From the NCBI GenBank assembly GCA_963712165.1, contig CAVQGY010000004.1, positions 1 to 64,000 on the forward strand: 64,000 bases of DNA, written 5' to 3'. This stretch comes from B10-G9 sp963712165. GTDB taxonomy: Bacteria > Chloroflexota > Anaerolineae > Anaerolineales > UBA11858. The position numbers and the translations under genes were made by a program. How positions within the stretch are numbered: position 1 is the stretch's first letter; every line of letters starts with the position of its first letter. The notes below the pieces were generated by a model. The model did not search any database. It was not told the DNA's origin and worked only from the letters and a program-made list of their open reading frames with translations. Shown here in pieces: positions 50,691-59,958 of the stretch.

Positions 50691-52613
50691 GTGGCTCAAA
50701 AGAAAGAGACTATGTCCTATGATGCCAAAGATATCCAGGTGCTGGAGGGATTGGAAGCTGTCCGCTTACGGCCCGGGATGTATGTTGGTGGTACGGACAT
50801 CAAAGCACTGCACCACTTGGTGTATGAGGTTGTTGACAACTCGATCGATGAAGCATTGGCCGAGTATTGTGATGAGATCGAAATTATCATTCACAACGAT
50901 GATAGCGTGACAGTTACTGATAACGGTCGTGGTATTCCAGTTGATATCCATCCTGAGAAAAAAGTGCCTGCCCTTGAGCTGGTTATGACCATGCTTCACG
51001 CAGGCGGGAAATTCGGCGGCGGGGGTTATAAGGTCTCAGGTGGTCTGCATGGTGTTGGTCTGTCGGCTGTTAACGCGCTCTCGGAATGGTTTGAAGTCCG
51101 CGTCTGGCGAGACAAAAAAGAATATTTCCAGCGTTATGAAAAGGGCGTTCCCGTCAATAAACTGGAAGTTGTCGGTGATGCGCCGAAGGGGAAAACGGGC
51201 ACAACACAGACCTTCCTCTACGATAAAACGATCTTCGATAAAGAGCTGACCTACCAATTTGAGACCCTCGTGCAGCGTTTCAGGGAAATGGCCTTTGTCA
51301 CCCGGGGTGTCACCATCCGGTTCATTGATGAACGGACAGATAAGGAGATGACCTTCTATTTTGATGGAGGAATCACTTCCTTTGTGCGTTATCTGAACCG
51401 CAACCGGGAAAAATTGCATCCCGTTATCCATGTTGAGAAAGAAGTTGACGATATCGTCATCGATGCTGCATTCCAGTACACCGACTCCTTTGCAGAGTCG
51501 ATCTACGCTTTTGCCAATACGATCAACACTCACGACGGCGGCACTCACCTGACCGGTTTGAGAACCGCTATCACCAGGACAATCAATAACTATGCCCGGG
51601 CAAAAAAGATATTCAAAGATTCTGATCCCAATTTGTCGGGGGACGACACCAGGGAAGGGTTAACGGCGATCATCAGTGTCAAACATCCCAACCCCCAATT
51701 CGAGAGCCAGACCAAGGTAAAATTGATGAATGCTGAGGTAAAGACCCATGCCCAGCAGGTGGTTGCTGAAGGGGTCGAGGCATTCTTGGAGGAACATCCC
51801 ACGGCTGCAAAAGCCATTGTTAATAAGTGCCTTACCTCGGCTCGAGCCCGAACAGCCGCTAGCAAAGCTCGCGATCTGGTGATCAGAAAATCTGCCTTGG
51901 AAAGCATGACCCTGCCAGGGAAACTGGCGGACTGCTCCTCCCGTAATCCTCTCGAGTCTGAAATCTATATTGTAGAGGGTGACTCGGCAGGTGGCTCGGC
52001 AAAACAGGGACGAGATCGCCATTTCCAGGCTATACTGCCCCTGCGAGGTAAGATCCTTAATACAGAAAGAGCTCGCTTGAACCAGATTTTAGCCAATAAT
52101 GAAGTCAAATCCCTCATTTCCGCGTTGGGTGTAGGGATCGGGGAAGGATTTGATATCGAAGGCTTGCGTTACGGTCGGGTGATCATCATGACCGATGCTG
52201 ATGTTGATGGCGCTCATATCCGCACCTTGCTGCTGACGTTCTTCTTCCGATATATGCAGCCGCTGATCGAAGAGGGGCACCTTTATATCGCTCAACCTCC
52301 CCTGTATCGTCTTAATCATAAAAATAAAAAGATCTATCTCTACACCGAGAAGGAAAAATTGGATACGTTTAAGGAGCTGGGTCTATCACCAGAGAAGGCC
52401 AGCCTCCAACGTTACAAAGGACTCGGCGAGATGAACCCGGTGCAGCTCTGGGATACCACTATGGATCCGGAGACACGCACCTTGCTGCAGGTGACCATTG
52501 AGGATGCTGCCGCTGCTGATCGAACTTTTGATATGCTGATGGGCGCATCAGTTCCCCCCAGGAAGCGTTTTATCATCACACATGCCAATGAAGTAAGGAA
52601 TTTGGATATTTAA
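50691..52613 (+). CDS. gyrB: DNA gyrase subunit B
   Basis: GyrB supplies the ATPase of gyrase, which introduces negative supercoils with GyrA. From GTG 50691 (GGAGG five bases upstream) it has 640 residues. The GHKL ATPase is seen in VYEVVDNSIDEALA, TDNGRGIPVD and GGLHGVGLSAVNAL, and the TOPRIM domain in VEGDSAGGSAKQGRDR and TDADVDGAHIRTL, ending in RYKGLGEMNPVQLW and NEVRNLDI. The length and the tail fit GyrB rather than ParE. gyrA is not in the window. A kinase gene begins 9 nt after the stop, so the two are probably co-transcribed. Confidence 0.95.
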   Translation: MAQKKETMSYDAKDIQVLEGLEAVRLRPGMYVGGTDIKALHHLVYEVVDNSIDEALAEYCDEIEIIIHNDDSVTVTDNGRGIPVDIHPEKKVPALELVMTMLHAGGKFGGGGYKVSGGLHGVGLSAVNALSEWFEVRVWRDKKEYFQRYEKGVPVNKLEVVGDAPKGKTGTTQTFLYDKTIFDKELTYQFETLVQRFREMAFVTRGVTIRFIDERTDKEMTFYFDGGITSFVRYLNRNREKLHPVIHVEKEVDDIVIDAAFQYTDSFAESIYAFANTINTHDGGTHLTGLRTAITRTINNYARAKKIFKDSDPNLSGDDTREGLTAIISVKHPNPQFESQTKVKLMNAEVKTHAQQVVAEGVEAFLEEHPTAAKAIVNKCLTSARARTAASKARDLVIRKSALESMTLPGKLADCSSRNPLESEIYIVEGDSAGGSAKQGRDRHFQAILPLRGKILNTERARLNQILANNEVKSLISALGVGIGEGFDIEGLRYGRVIIMTDADVDGAHIRTLLLTFFFRYMQPLIEEGHLYIAQPPLYRLNHKNKKIYLYTEKEKLDTFKELGLSPEKASLQRYKGLGEMNPVQLWDTTMDPETRTLLQVTIEDAAAADRTFDMLMGASVPPRKRFIITHANEVRNLDI

Positions 52614-52622
52614 AGTTACCAA

Positions 52623-53735
52623 ATGTCGCTAAATCAAGGTCAGCTTCTTCGTGAACGCTACAGAATCATCGAGCCCCTGGGCCATGGTGGTATGGGTTCT
52701 ATCTTTAGGGCTGTCGACGAGAATCTGGGTCTGGAAGTAGCGGTGAAGGAAAACCTATTCACCATTGATGATTATGCCCGTCAATTTCGACGGGAGGCGA
52801 CCATCCTGGCCAATCTGCGCCATCCCAATTTGCCGCGTGTATCCGATCACTTCAGCCTAGAAGATCAGGGTCAATACCTGATCATGGATTATATTGAGGG
52901 AGAGGATCTCCAGGAACGACTGGAAAGATTGGGTCCGATTGATGAAGAAGAGGTCGTCTTTATTGGCGCAGCGATCTGCGATGCGCTGGGTTATATGCAC
53001 TCCCGGGATTCGGTGGTGCTCCACAGGGATATCAAGCCAGCCAATGTGAGGATCACTCCTTCTGGAGGAGTGTACCTGGTAGATTTTGGACTTGCTAAGG
53101 TAATGCAAGGCGATCAGACCACAACTACGGGGGCCAGGGCAATGACTATGGGTTTTTCTCCCCCTGAACAGTACGGGGCTGCCCGCACAGATGCCCGCAC
53201 GGACATCTATTCCCTGGGAGCCACTCTTTATACCGCCTTGACAGGACTGACGCCGGAAGATAGTTTAGCTCAAACGATGGACCAGCTGGAGCTGACACCG
53301 GTCCGAGAGAGAAACCCGAAGGTCTCCAAGCGCGTAGCCGAAGCCGTCGAAAAAGCTCTTCAAGTCCACCCCAATGACCGTTGGCAAATGGCTGCCGAGT
53401 TCAAGAACGAGCTTCTGAAAGCCCAGAGCGGAAGATTCAGCTTCAATTTCGGTATCGACCAACCGGGGGGGTCTGCCAATATCCCGAAAAAGGAACCAAC
53501 CAAACCTCCTGGTGTGATTGTCCGTGGTGTTGAAACCAAGGAGATAACTAGAAAACCTCTCGGCAAACCCCCACAACAGGGGGTGAAGAAAGCCCAGCAA
53601 GCGGGTTCCCAGATCGATCGCGGGGGCTGCCTGGCACTACTTGCCTTGCTTGGTTTTATTCTCATCCTCGGGTTGGCGGTTTTTGCACTGCTGAACCCTG
53701 TATTTACCAGGAATTTGCTTCAATTGTGGTTCTGA
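52623..53735 (+). CDS. Membrane Ser/Thr protein kinase downstream of gyrB
   Basis: A 370-residue Hanks-type RD kinase: GHGGMGSIFRA, ATP-lysine K42, LHRDIKPANV, DFGLAK, MGFSPPEQYG. After the catalytic domain comes a Lys/Pro-rich juxtamembrane stretch and one transmembrane helix near the C-terminus (CLALLALLGFILILGLAVFA) with a short outside tail. It has no sensor domain. It starts 9 nt after gyrB. The substrate is unknown. It resembles the PQQ kinase at 39274 in the SPPEQYG activation-segment signature. Confidence 0.93.
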   Translation: MSLNQGQLLRERYRIIEPLGHGGMGSIFRAVDENLGLEVAVKENLFTIDDYARQFRREATILANLRHPNLPRVSDHFSLEDQGQYLIMDYIEGEDLQERLERLGPIDEEEVVFIGAAICDALGYMHSRDSVVLHRDIKPANVRITPSGGVYLVDFGLAKVMQGDQTTTTGARAMTMGFSPPEQYGAARTDARTDIYSLGATLYTALTGLTPEDSLAQTMDQLELTPVRERNPKVSKRVAEAVEKALQVHPNDRWQMAAEFKNELLKAQSGRFSFNFGIDQPGGSANIPKKEPTKPPGVIVRGVETKEITRKPLGKPPQQGVKKAQQAGSQIDRGGCLALLALLGFILILGLAVFALLNPVFTRNLLQLWF

Positions 53736-53801
53736 TCTAGATCCTAGCAGTCAAAATCTAGCGGATCAGGGGGAGGTGATTTAACTCACTTTCTGTGATC
53801 A

Positions 53802-53867
53802 ATAACTTGTCTGACAATTGACAGGTTGAGAAGATTTTGTTAAACTTGTAGTTGTCAGACAAGTTAT
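53802..53867 (+). promoter_or_regulatory. Promoter of the purine operon flanked by two GntR-type operators
   Basis: -35 TTGACA (53818-53823), 17-bp spacer, -10 TAAACT (53841-53846). A 16-bp sequence ATAACTTGTCTGACAA (53802-53817) abuts the -35; its exact reverse complement (53852-53867) lies at the expected transcription start. Each contains the near-palindrome TTGTC-T-GACAA, which fits the GT-N-AC pattern of GntR-family sites. The GntR-type gene at 57103 is the obvious binder (inference). Confidence 0.75.
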
Positions 53868-53882
53868 CAATAAGGATATCTC

Positions 53883-55268
53883 ATGTCTACCCTGCTTGTG
53901 AAAAATGCCCAGATCCTGGTCACCATGGACGGCCACCGTCATGAAATCCATGGTGGTGGTCTTTTTGTTGAAAATGGCTTTATCAAACAAGTGGGAGAAT
54001 CTGATCAATTGCCCTCAAAAGCGGATCAGATTCTTGATTTAAAAGGACATATTGTCCTGCCGGGTTTGGTAAATACACATCACCATTTTTATCAGACCCT
54101 CACCCGGGTAGTACCAGAAGCCCAGGATGCGAATCTATTTCACTGGCTGAAAACACTTTATCAGATCTGGGCCCGGATGAAACCTGAGGATATCCGGATC
54201 TCGACCCGGACCGCGCTGGCTGAATTGGCTCTGTCAGGATGCACTACAGCTTCAGACCATCTCTATCTATTCCCAAATGGATCCCGCCTGGATGATGAGA
54301 TCGAAGCGGCCCTTGAGATTGGTTTGCGCTTGCATGCATCCCGGGGCTCGATGAGTTTAGGTGAGAGCGCCGGCGGTTTACCACCGGATAGTGTAGTTGA
54401 AGACGAAGCTCAAATCCTCAAGGATTCCCAGCGTTTGATAGAGGCTTATCATGATGGGAAACCTGGATCCATGACCCAGATCGTGCTTGCGCCATGCTCC
54501 CCATTCAGCGTTACCGGGGATCTGATGAGGGAAAGCGCCGCTCTGGCCAGGGATTATGGCGTTCAGCTGCACACACACCTGGCGGAGACCGAGGACGAAG
54601 TGGATTTTACGATCCAGCAGTTTGGCAAGAGGCCAGTGGCCTATATGGAAGAAGTGGATTGGATTGGCTCCGATGTCTGGTTTGCCCATTCGGTTTATGT
54701 GAATGATGATGAGATCAGTGTCTATGCCAATCACAAGTGTGGTGTGGCTCACTGTCCAAGTTCAAATATGAGGCTGGCTTCAGGAGCTGCGCCAATCCTT
54801 GACATGTTAGCAGCTGGCGTGGATGTTGGTATCGGTGTGGATGGTTCGGCCAGCAACGATGGATCCCATATGTTAGGTGAGGCGCGCCAGGCATTGCTGC
54901 TGGCCCGCTTGAAAGCAGGAATAGAGGGCGCCTCCCGTTCAGGAGATCAAGGTCTTCCGATCATGACGGGCCGGCAGGCGCTTGAGTTGGCAACCCGTGG
55001 TGGAGCAGCGGTCTTAGGAAGGGATGATATTGGTTCTCTTGAACCAGGAAAAGCGGCGGATTTGATTGCCATCGATCTGGAAAGGATCGATTATGCCGGC
55101 GCGATGCATGACCCTGTTGCAGCACTGACATTCTGTGCTCCAGCCAAAGTCGACTATAACATCGTAGGTGGCAAATTCATCGTCAAAGAAGGCCAGCTGA
55201 CCACAGCTGATGTGCCAGTCCTGGTAGAGGAACATAACCAGGCAGCAGCCCGCCTGTTGAATGGATAG
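53883..55268 (+). CDS. 8-oxoguanine-type deaminase (COG0402 amidohydrolase)
   Basis: A 461-residue amidohydrolase. Motifs include PGLVNTHHHFYQTLTR, HTHLAETEDE, FAHSVYV, HCPSSNMRL and VGIGVDGSASNDG, the zinc ligands of the guanine/8-oxoguanine deaminase group. The HHHFYQTL...PEAQDANLFHWL stretch is characteristic of enzymes annotated as 8-oxoguanine deaminase. It would remove the 2-amino group from guanine-type bases. AAGGA lies six bases before the ATG. It heads an operon with adenine deaminase and a GntR regulator, under an operator-flanked promoter. Confidence 0.9.
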   Translation: MSTLLVKNAQILVTMDGHRHEIHGGGLFVENGFIKQVGESDQLPSKADQILDLKGHIVLPGLVNTHHHFYQTLTRVVPEAQDANLFHWLKTLYQIWARMKPEDIRISTRTALAELALSGCTTASDHLYLFPNGSRLDDEIEAALEIGLRLHASRGSMSLGESAGGLPPDSVVEDEAQILKDSQRLIEAYHDGKPGSMTQIVLAPCSPFSVTGDLMRESAALARDYGVQLHTHLAETEDEVDFTIQQFGKRPVAYMEEVDWIGSDVWFAHSVYVNDDEISVYANHKCGVAHCPSSNMRLASGAAPILDMLAAGVDVGIGVDGSASNDGSHMLGEARQALLLARLKAGIEGASRSGDQGLPIMTGRQALELATRGGAAVLGRDDIGSLEPGKAADLIAIDLERIDYAGAMHDPVAALTFCAPAKVDYNIVGGKFIVKEGQLTTADVPVLVEEHNQAAARLLNG

Positions 55269-55296
55269 GGTTTTTACAGATCTTCGGGAGAGAATT

Positions 55297-57106
55297 ATGA
55301 GCCGAAAGGATATCAGCAATCGCACCAGAGACTTGGTCGATACCGCGATGGGAAGGGAGAAGGCCGATCTGGTGATCAGGAACGGCCAGTGGGTTTGTGT
55401 CCAATCCGGTGAGATCATTCCTGGAACGGATATAGCTGTGCTTGGGGAGAGGATCGCCTACGTGGGGGAGGACGCTTCTCATACGATCGGGGATGATACA
55501 AAAGTGGTTGATGCCGAGGGAAATTATCTCGTACCAGGACTGTTAGATGCGCATTTGCATGTCGAGTCTGGTATGGTTACGATCACAGAATTCGTAAGAG
55601 CAGTTGCACCAAGAGGGACAACAGGCATGTTCATCGATCCCCATGAGATCGCCAATGTCTTTGGTCTGAAGGGTGTCAAATTGATGGCGGATGAAGCAGA
55701 GGACCAGCCCATTCATGTTTGGGTCCAGGTCCCCTCCTGTGTGCCTTCTGCGCCGGGATTGGAAACTCCTGGTTCATCTATCGGTCCTGATGATGTAGCT
55801 GAGGCTATGGGCTGGAACCGGATCATCGGCCTGGGAGAGATGATGAATTTTCCGGGAGTCTATTTCAGTGACCAGAAGATGCATGACGAGATGGCGGCTA
55901 CCCGGGAAGCCGGAAAAGTGATAGGGGGGCATTATGCCGCTCCCGATCTCGGTATTCCTTTTCACGGCTATGCCGCTGGAGGACCGGAAGACGACCATGA
56001 AGGCACCAGAAAGGAAGATGCGGTTGCCAGGATCCGTCAGGGCATGAAAGCTATGCTGCGTTATGGCTCAGGCTGGCTGGATATTGAAGCACAGATCAAG
56101 GCCATCACTGAAGAGGGGCTGGATTCGCGCCATTTCATCCTCTGCACGGATGACTCCCATTCAGAGACTCTTGTGAATGATGGACATATGGACCGCGTCC
56201 TGCGCCATACGATTGGCTTGGGAGTGAATCCCATGACCGCCTTGCAGATGGCGACGATCAACACGGCGGAGCATTTTGGAGTTGCCAGGGATATGGGCCA
56301 GATCGCACCTGGCAGGTACGCCGATATCCTGCTTGTGAAGGATTTGGATGATTTCCGACCAGATTCCGTCTATGCCAAAGGGAAGCTGCTGGCCAGTTCC
56401 GGTAATTGGCAGGTTGATCTGCCAGAGTATGAATATCCCGAGTGGGCTGCGAATTCTGTCAATATGAAACGTCGCTTGACAGCTGCTGATTTCAAGTTGG
56501 TTGTCGATCAGGATATCCCTGATAGAAAAGCGGTGGCTCATGTGATCGGAGTAGTAGAAGGCCAGGCGCCAACCAACCACCTGCAACTACCAGTTGATGT
56601 GCAGGACGGGGAGGTTAAGATCGATCTGGCACAGGATTTGCTGAAGATTGCCCTGGTTGAGCGGCATCAGGCGACTGGGGGTGTTGAGGTTGGATTGGTT
56701 TCCGGGTTTGGTTTCCAGGCGAAATGTGCAATTGGCTCCACTGTCGCCCATGATTCACACCATATGATCGTGGTAGGCACCGATGAGGAGCAAATGGCTC
56801 TGGCAGCCAATCGTTTAGCTGAGATGAACGGTGGCCAGGTGGTCATCAAGGATGGCCAGGTGATCGGTGAGGTTCTATTGCCCATCGCGGGATTGATGTC
56901 ATCGAAAAGAGCAGAGGTTGTAGCTGAAGAAGCAGCCAGTGTTTTAAATAGGTTTCCAAGCCTGTGGTTGTTCAATTATCAATCCCAATATGCAGCTCAG
57001 CCTGCTGGCGCTGGTTGTGATCCCGGCACTTAGGATCTCTGATCTGGGCCTGGTCGATGTTGAAAAATTTGAATTCGTGCCTGTTGTTGAAGGACAAGGA
57101 TCTTGA
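55297..57106 (+). pseudogene. ade: Adenine deaminase, C-terminus shifted by one base
   Basis: Adenine deaminase converts adenine to hypoxanthine and ammonia. The main frame (start ATG 55297, GGAGA upstream, or 55261) shows PGLLDAHLHVESG, DPHEIANVFG, GLGEMMNFPGV, CTDDSHSETL and GRYADILLV, and runs on to a stop at 57033. But the normal family C-terminus appears in the next frame: NPNMQLSLLALVVIP, then LGLVDVEKFEFV, ending in TGA at 57104-57106. One extra base between about 56946 and 56955 explains the switch. The restored stop overlaps the TTG start of gntR by three bases, supporting the corrected frame. The catalytic domain is intact; only the last 40-50 residues are affected. Confidence 0.9.
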
Positions 57107-57831
57107 TCAAAGAGAATGATGTTTCCAGGTCCCTCCATGAACAGCTCAGCCTGCTGATCGCAGAGACCGAATCCGGACAAAGATTGCCTTCTGAACCAAA
57201 GCTGGCGGCTGTTTTTGGTGTTTCCCGGGCATCCCTCCGGGAGGCGATGCGGACCTTTGAGACGCGGGGACTCCTGCAGCGCAAACAAGGAGTGGGCACT
57301 TTTGTCATCCATCCAGGGAATGTCTTCGAAACAGGCCTGGAGAATCTGAACAGCCTGGAAACCATCGCTGATCAACTGGGATTAATGGTTTCCATGGGAG
57401 CGTTGGAGGTTTGCCGCAGGACCATAGATCAAAGAATGGCTGAAACCCTTGAGCTGCCGCTAGGAATGGAAATCCTAACGGTCTCGCGAGTGATCCTGGC
57501 AGAGGATCGCCCTGTAGCGTTCCTGGAAGATAATCTGCCTCTGGATATTCTTAGCGAAGAGGAGGTCAAGCAAGATTTTACAGGTTCTGTGTTGGACATG
57601 TTGATCCGTCGGGACGATATACCACTGGCCAGCTCCAAATGTGAGATCAGCGCCGTCGGGGCACCACCAGAGATTGCCAGTGCGCTTGATATTCAGCGCC
57701 ATGATCCATTGCTGGTTTTTTCATCTTTGTTGTTTTCCACCCGGGGAAGGATTATCGATTCCTCTTTCAGCTATTTTTTGCCCGGGTATTTTCATTTTCA
57801 TATTGTCCGTCGAGTAGGTAAGGACCTTTAG
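57103..57831 (+). CDS. GntR-family regulator (HutC/UTRA type)
   Basis: A 242-residue transcription factor. The N-terminal winged helix has LPSEPKLAAVFGVSRASLREAM and the GVGTFV wing; the C-terminal half is a UTRA effector domain (VSRVILAEDRPVAFLEDNLP, SVLDMLI, PPEIASALDIQ, FLPGYFHFHIVRRV), as in HutC relatives that sense small ligands. It starts with TTG 57103, overlapping the corrected adenine deaminase stop. Because it lies in the operon with the matching operators in front (53802-53867), self-repression with a purine or related inducer is likely (inference). Confidence 0.92.
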   Translation: MIKENDVSRSLHEQLSLLIAETESGQRLPSEPKLAAVFGVSRASLREAMRTFETRGLLQRKQGVGTFVIHPGNVFETGLENLNSLETIADQLGLMVSMGALEVCRRTIDQRMAETLELPLGMEILTVSRVILAEDRPVAFLEDNLPLDILSEEEVKQDFTGSVLDMLIRRDDIPLASSKCEISAVGAPPEIASALDIQRHDPLLVFSSLLFSTRGRIIDSSFSYFLPGYFHFHIVRRVGKDL

Positions 57832-57925
57832 CTAGAGATTTACAGGAAGGTATGGGCCGTATAAAAACACAACATTCATAATTATTGATTACAGCATTAT
57901 TCAATCAACCTAAAGGAGATTTAAA

Positions 57926-58879
57926 ATGAGAAGTTTTGTTGGACGTGACATTCTGTCATTACGAGATTTTGAACGACACGAGTTTGAACGGGTTTTTGAG
58001 GTTGCCAAGAAGTTGGCTCCCATAGCAGAAAACCGCAAGAATGTGGACCTGCTAAAAGAGAAGACTCTTGTTACTGCTTTTTATCAGCCTTCCACCCGGA
58101 CCCGCCTGGCTCATGAAGCAGCGATGCTGCGCCTTGGCGGAAAAGTGACTGGATTCTCGGATGCCAAGAACACCCGGGCAGGTGACTTCTATATGGAGTC
58201 GATCAAAGACACATTTAAAATGCTTGAAAACTATGGTGATGTGATCGTAGTTCGCCACTTTCAGAAAGGCGCTCCCCATGAAGCAGCAAAATGGGTCAGC
58301 GTGCCGATCATCAACGGTGGTGATGGTTGGGGTGAACATCCCACTCAGATCCTGACTGATCTCTACACAATCCTGACTGAAAGAGGCCGGATTGATGGGC
58401 TGAAGTGGGTCGCAGTTGGTGATATGAGGATGCGCACCATGCACTCCCTGGGCCATGCCCTGAGCCAGTTCGATTGCCCGGTCACCTTCGTCGCTCCGGA
58501 AGATATGCGGATGCCTGATGAATACAAAGAGGATTTCAAACGCAACAGCCTCGATTTCAAAGAGGTTGATGATGTGCGCGAAGTCATTGCTGATGCAGAC
58601 GTTATCCTGGTTGAGCCGGTTGTGCAGCCAGATTACACTAAATCCCGCGATGAACGGGATGGAGATGTGGGCCTGACTCCTCCCCAATTCCAGATCACGA
58701 AAAAACTTCTGGAAACCAAAGCCAAATCCGATGCAGTCCTGCTCCATTCCTTACCCCGAATGGATGATATTCCTCCCGATGTGGATCAGACCCGCTGGGC
58801 TCGCTACTGGAAAGAGGGATTCAACGGTGTTGTTATGCGCATGGCTCTCCTGGCCCTGGTTCTGGGTGCAGAAGAGTAA
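57926..58879 (+). CDS. Aspartate-carbamoyltransferase-like enzyme
   Basis: A 317-residue carbamoyltransferase. The carbamoyl-phosphate site is STRTR (residues 56-60, YQPSTRTR), followed by the ATCase-like ESIKDTFKMLENY, VVRHFQKGA, WGEHPTQILTDLYTI and the late LLHSLPRMDDIP. The aspartate-binding end differs from classical PyrB (no RVQ-type motif is obvious), and no regulatory subunit or pyrimidine gene is near. Its place between the purine deaminases and carbamate kinase suggests a catabolic carbamoyltransferase working in reverse to yield carbamoyl phosphate, but biosynthetic PyrB is not excluded. AGGAG lies before the ATG. A hairpin terminator follows. Confidence 0.88.
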   Translation: MRSFVGRDILSLRDFERHEFERVFEVAKKLAPIAENRKNVDLLKEKTLVTAFYQPSTRTRLAHEAAMLRLGGKVTGFSDAKNTRAGDFYMESIKDTFKMLENYGDVIVVRHFQKGAPHEAAKWVSVPIINGGDGWGEHPTQILTDLYTILTERGRIDGLKWVAVGDMRMRTMHSLGHALSQFDCPVTFVAPEDMRMPDEYKEDFKRNSLDFKEVDDVREVIADADVILVEPVVQPDYTKSRDERDGDVGLTPPQFQITKKLLETKAKSDAVLLHSLPRMDDIPPDVDQTRWARYWKEGFNGVVMRMALLALVLGAEE

Positions 58880-58891
58880 ACAAGAACCCCT

Positions 58892-58933
58892 AACTGGTAG
58901 GCAGGCAAACAGCTTGTCTACCAGTTCGTTTTT
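58892..58933 (+). terminator. Terminator or attenuator between the two carbamoyltransferases
   Basis: AACTGGTAG (58892-58900) pairs with CTACCAGTT (58918-58926); inner bases extend the stem with a wobble pair. TTTTT follows at 58929-58933. As the operon seems to continue, partial termination is likely. Confidence 0.8.
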
Positions 58934-58969
58934 ATGAATTGATCAGGATCATTATAAAAGGAGAAACCC

Positions 58970-59950
58970 ATGATAAGTGATCTGAGAGGTCGCCATTTGA
59001 TCGGTGACCTGGACTTCTCGAAAGAAGAAGTTGAAACCGTTCTCGAAGTTGCCTGGGATTTGAAGAAAAAACGCGCCCTGGGTGAACGCCATAACTTGTT
59101 GCAGGACAAGACCCTGGCTATGCTGTTCTTCTTTTCCAGCACCCGCACCAGGGCTTCTTTTGAATCCGGCATGGCTCAGCTGGGTGGACATGCAGCTTTT
59201 ATGGAGAGCCGAACCACACAAGTCTCCCATGGTGATACGGAAAAAGAGCTGGGAGAGATCCTTGGCCGGTATTTTGACGGCATCGCGATCCGCCATGTGG
59301 ATTGGGGTGTGGGCAATAGTTATATCAATAATGTTGCCTCCGCTTCACGCTCACCAGTCTTAAATATGCAGTGTGAGGTCTACCATCCCCATCAATGTCT
59401 GGCAGATATCATGACCATTTTTGAGAAAAAAGGCCGCGACCTGCGCAAGAAGAAGATGGTTGTTTCCTGGGCGTATGCGTCTTCCTACCTGAAACCGATG
59501 TCAGTCCCCCAGTCCCTGATCCTCCAGATGCCCCGTTTCGGGCTGGATGTGACCCTGGCTCACCCTCCGGAATTTAAACTCATGCCGGAAATCATGGAAC
59601 AGGCCAAGGAGCAGGCCAAGAAATATGGTGGCAAATTTGAAGTTGTGGATGATATGGAAGAAGGCTTCAAGGATGCCGATATCGTTTATGCCAAATCCTG
59701 GGGTCCATTAATGACTACCCAGGATCCGGAAGAGGGCAAGAAGATCCAGGATAAATATGCCGATTGGATCACTGACGCCCGCAAAATGGCCCTGGCTGAC
59801 AAGGATGCGATCTACATGCATCCCCTTCCAGCAGACCGTGATGTTGAGGTCACCAGCGAAGTGATGGATGGGCCGAACTCGGTCGTATTTGATCAGGCCG
59901 AGAACCGGATGCATGCCCAAAAAGCTGTCATGGCCTTGACCATGAAATAG
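58970..59950 (+). CDS. ygeW: YgeW-like knotted carbamoyltransferase
   Basis: A 326-residue carbamoyltransferase. FFSSTRTRASFESG binds carbamoyl phosphate; HVDWGVGNSY and YHPHQCLADIMTI follow, then LKPMSVPQSLIL (knotted-loop region), AHPPEFKLMPEI and the C-terminal MHPLPADRDVEV. These match the YgeW group rather than ornithine carbamoyltransferase. YgeW is found beside purine-degrading genes and carbamate kinase in E. coli; its natural substrate is not known. GGAG lies 7 nt before ATG 58970. The carbamate kinase gene starts 8 nt after its stop. Confidence 0.88.
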   Translation: MISDLRGRHLIGDLDFSKEEVETVLEVAWDLKKKRALGERHNLLQDKTLAMLFFFSSTRTRASFESGMAQLGGHAAFMESRTTQVSHGDTEKELGEILGRYFDGIAIRHVDWGVGNSYINNVASASRSPVLNMQCEVYHPHQCLADIMTIFEKKGRDLRKKKMVVSWAYASSYLKPMSVPQSLILQMPRFGLDVTLAHPPEFKLMPEIMEQAKEQAKKYGGKFEVVDDMEEGFKDADIVYAKSWGPLMTTQDPEEGKKIQDKYADWITDARKMALADKDAIYMHPLPADRDVEVTSEVMDGPNSVVFDQAENRMHAQKAVMALTMK

Positions 59951-59958
59951 GAGAGATG

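Noticed and set aside
51036..51548. 170-codon minus-strand frame inside gyrB
   Set aside because: Antisense to gyrB, without start signals.
53733..53770. Terminator after the gyrB-kinase pair
   Set aside because: The inverted repeat is short, bulged and lacks a T-run, so I do not list it.
56941..57033. Programmed frameshift in adenine deaminase
   Set aside because: No slippery heptamer followed by a structure is seen, and the family is not known for it; an inserted base is simpler.
58052..58747. 231-codon minus-strand frame inside the ATCase-like gene
   Set aside because: Antisense to a clear enzyme gene; no recognisable protein features or ribosome site.
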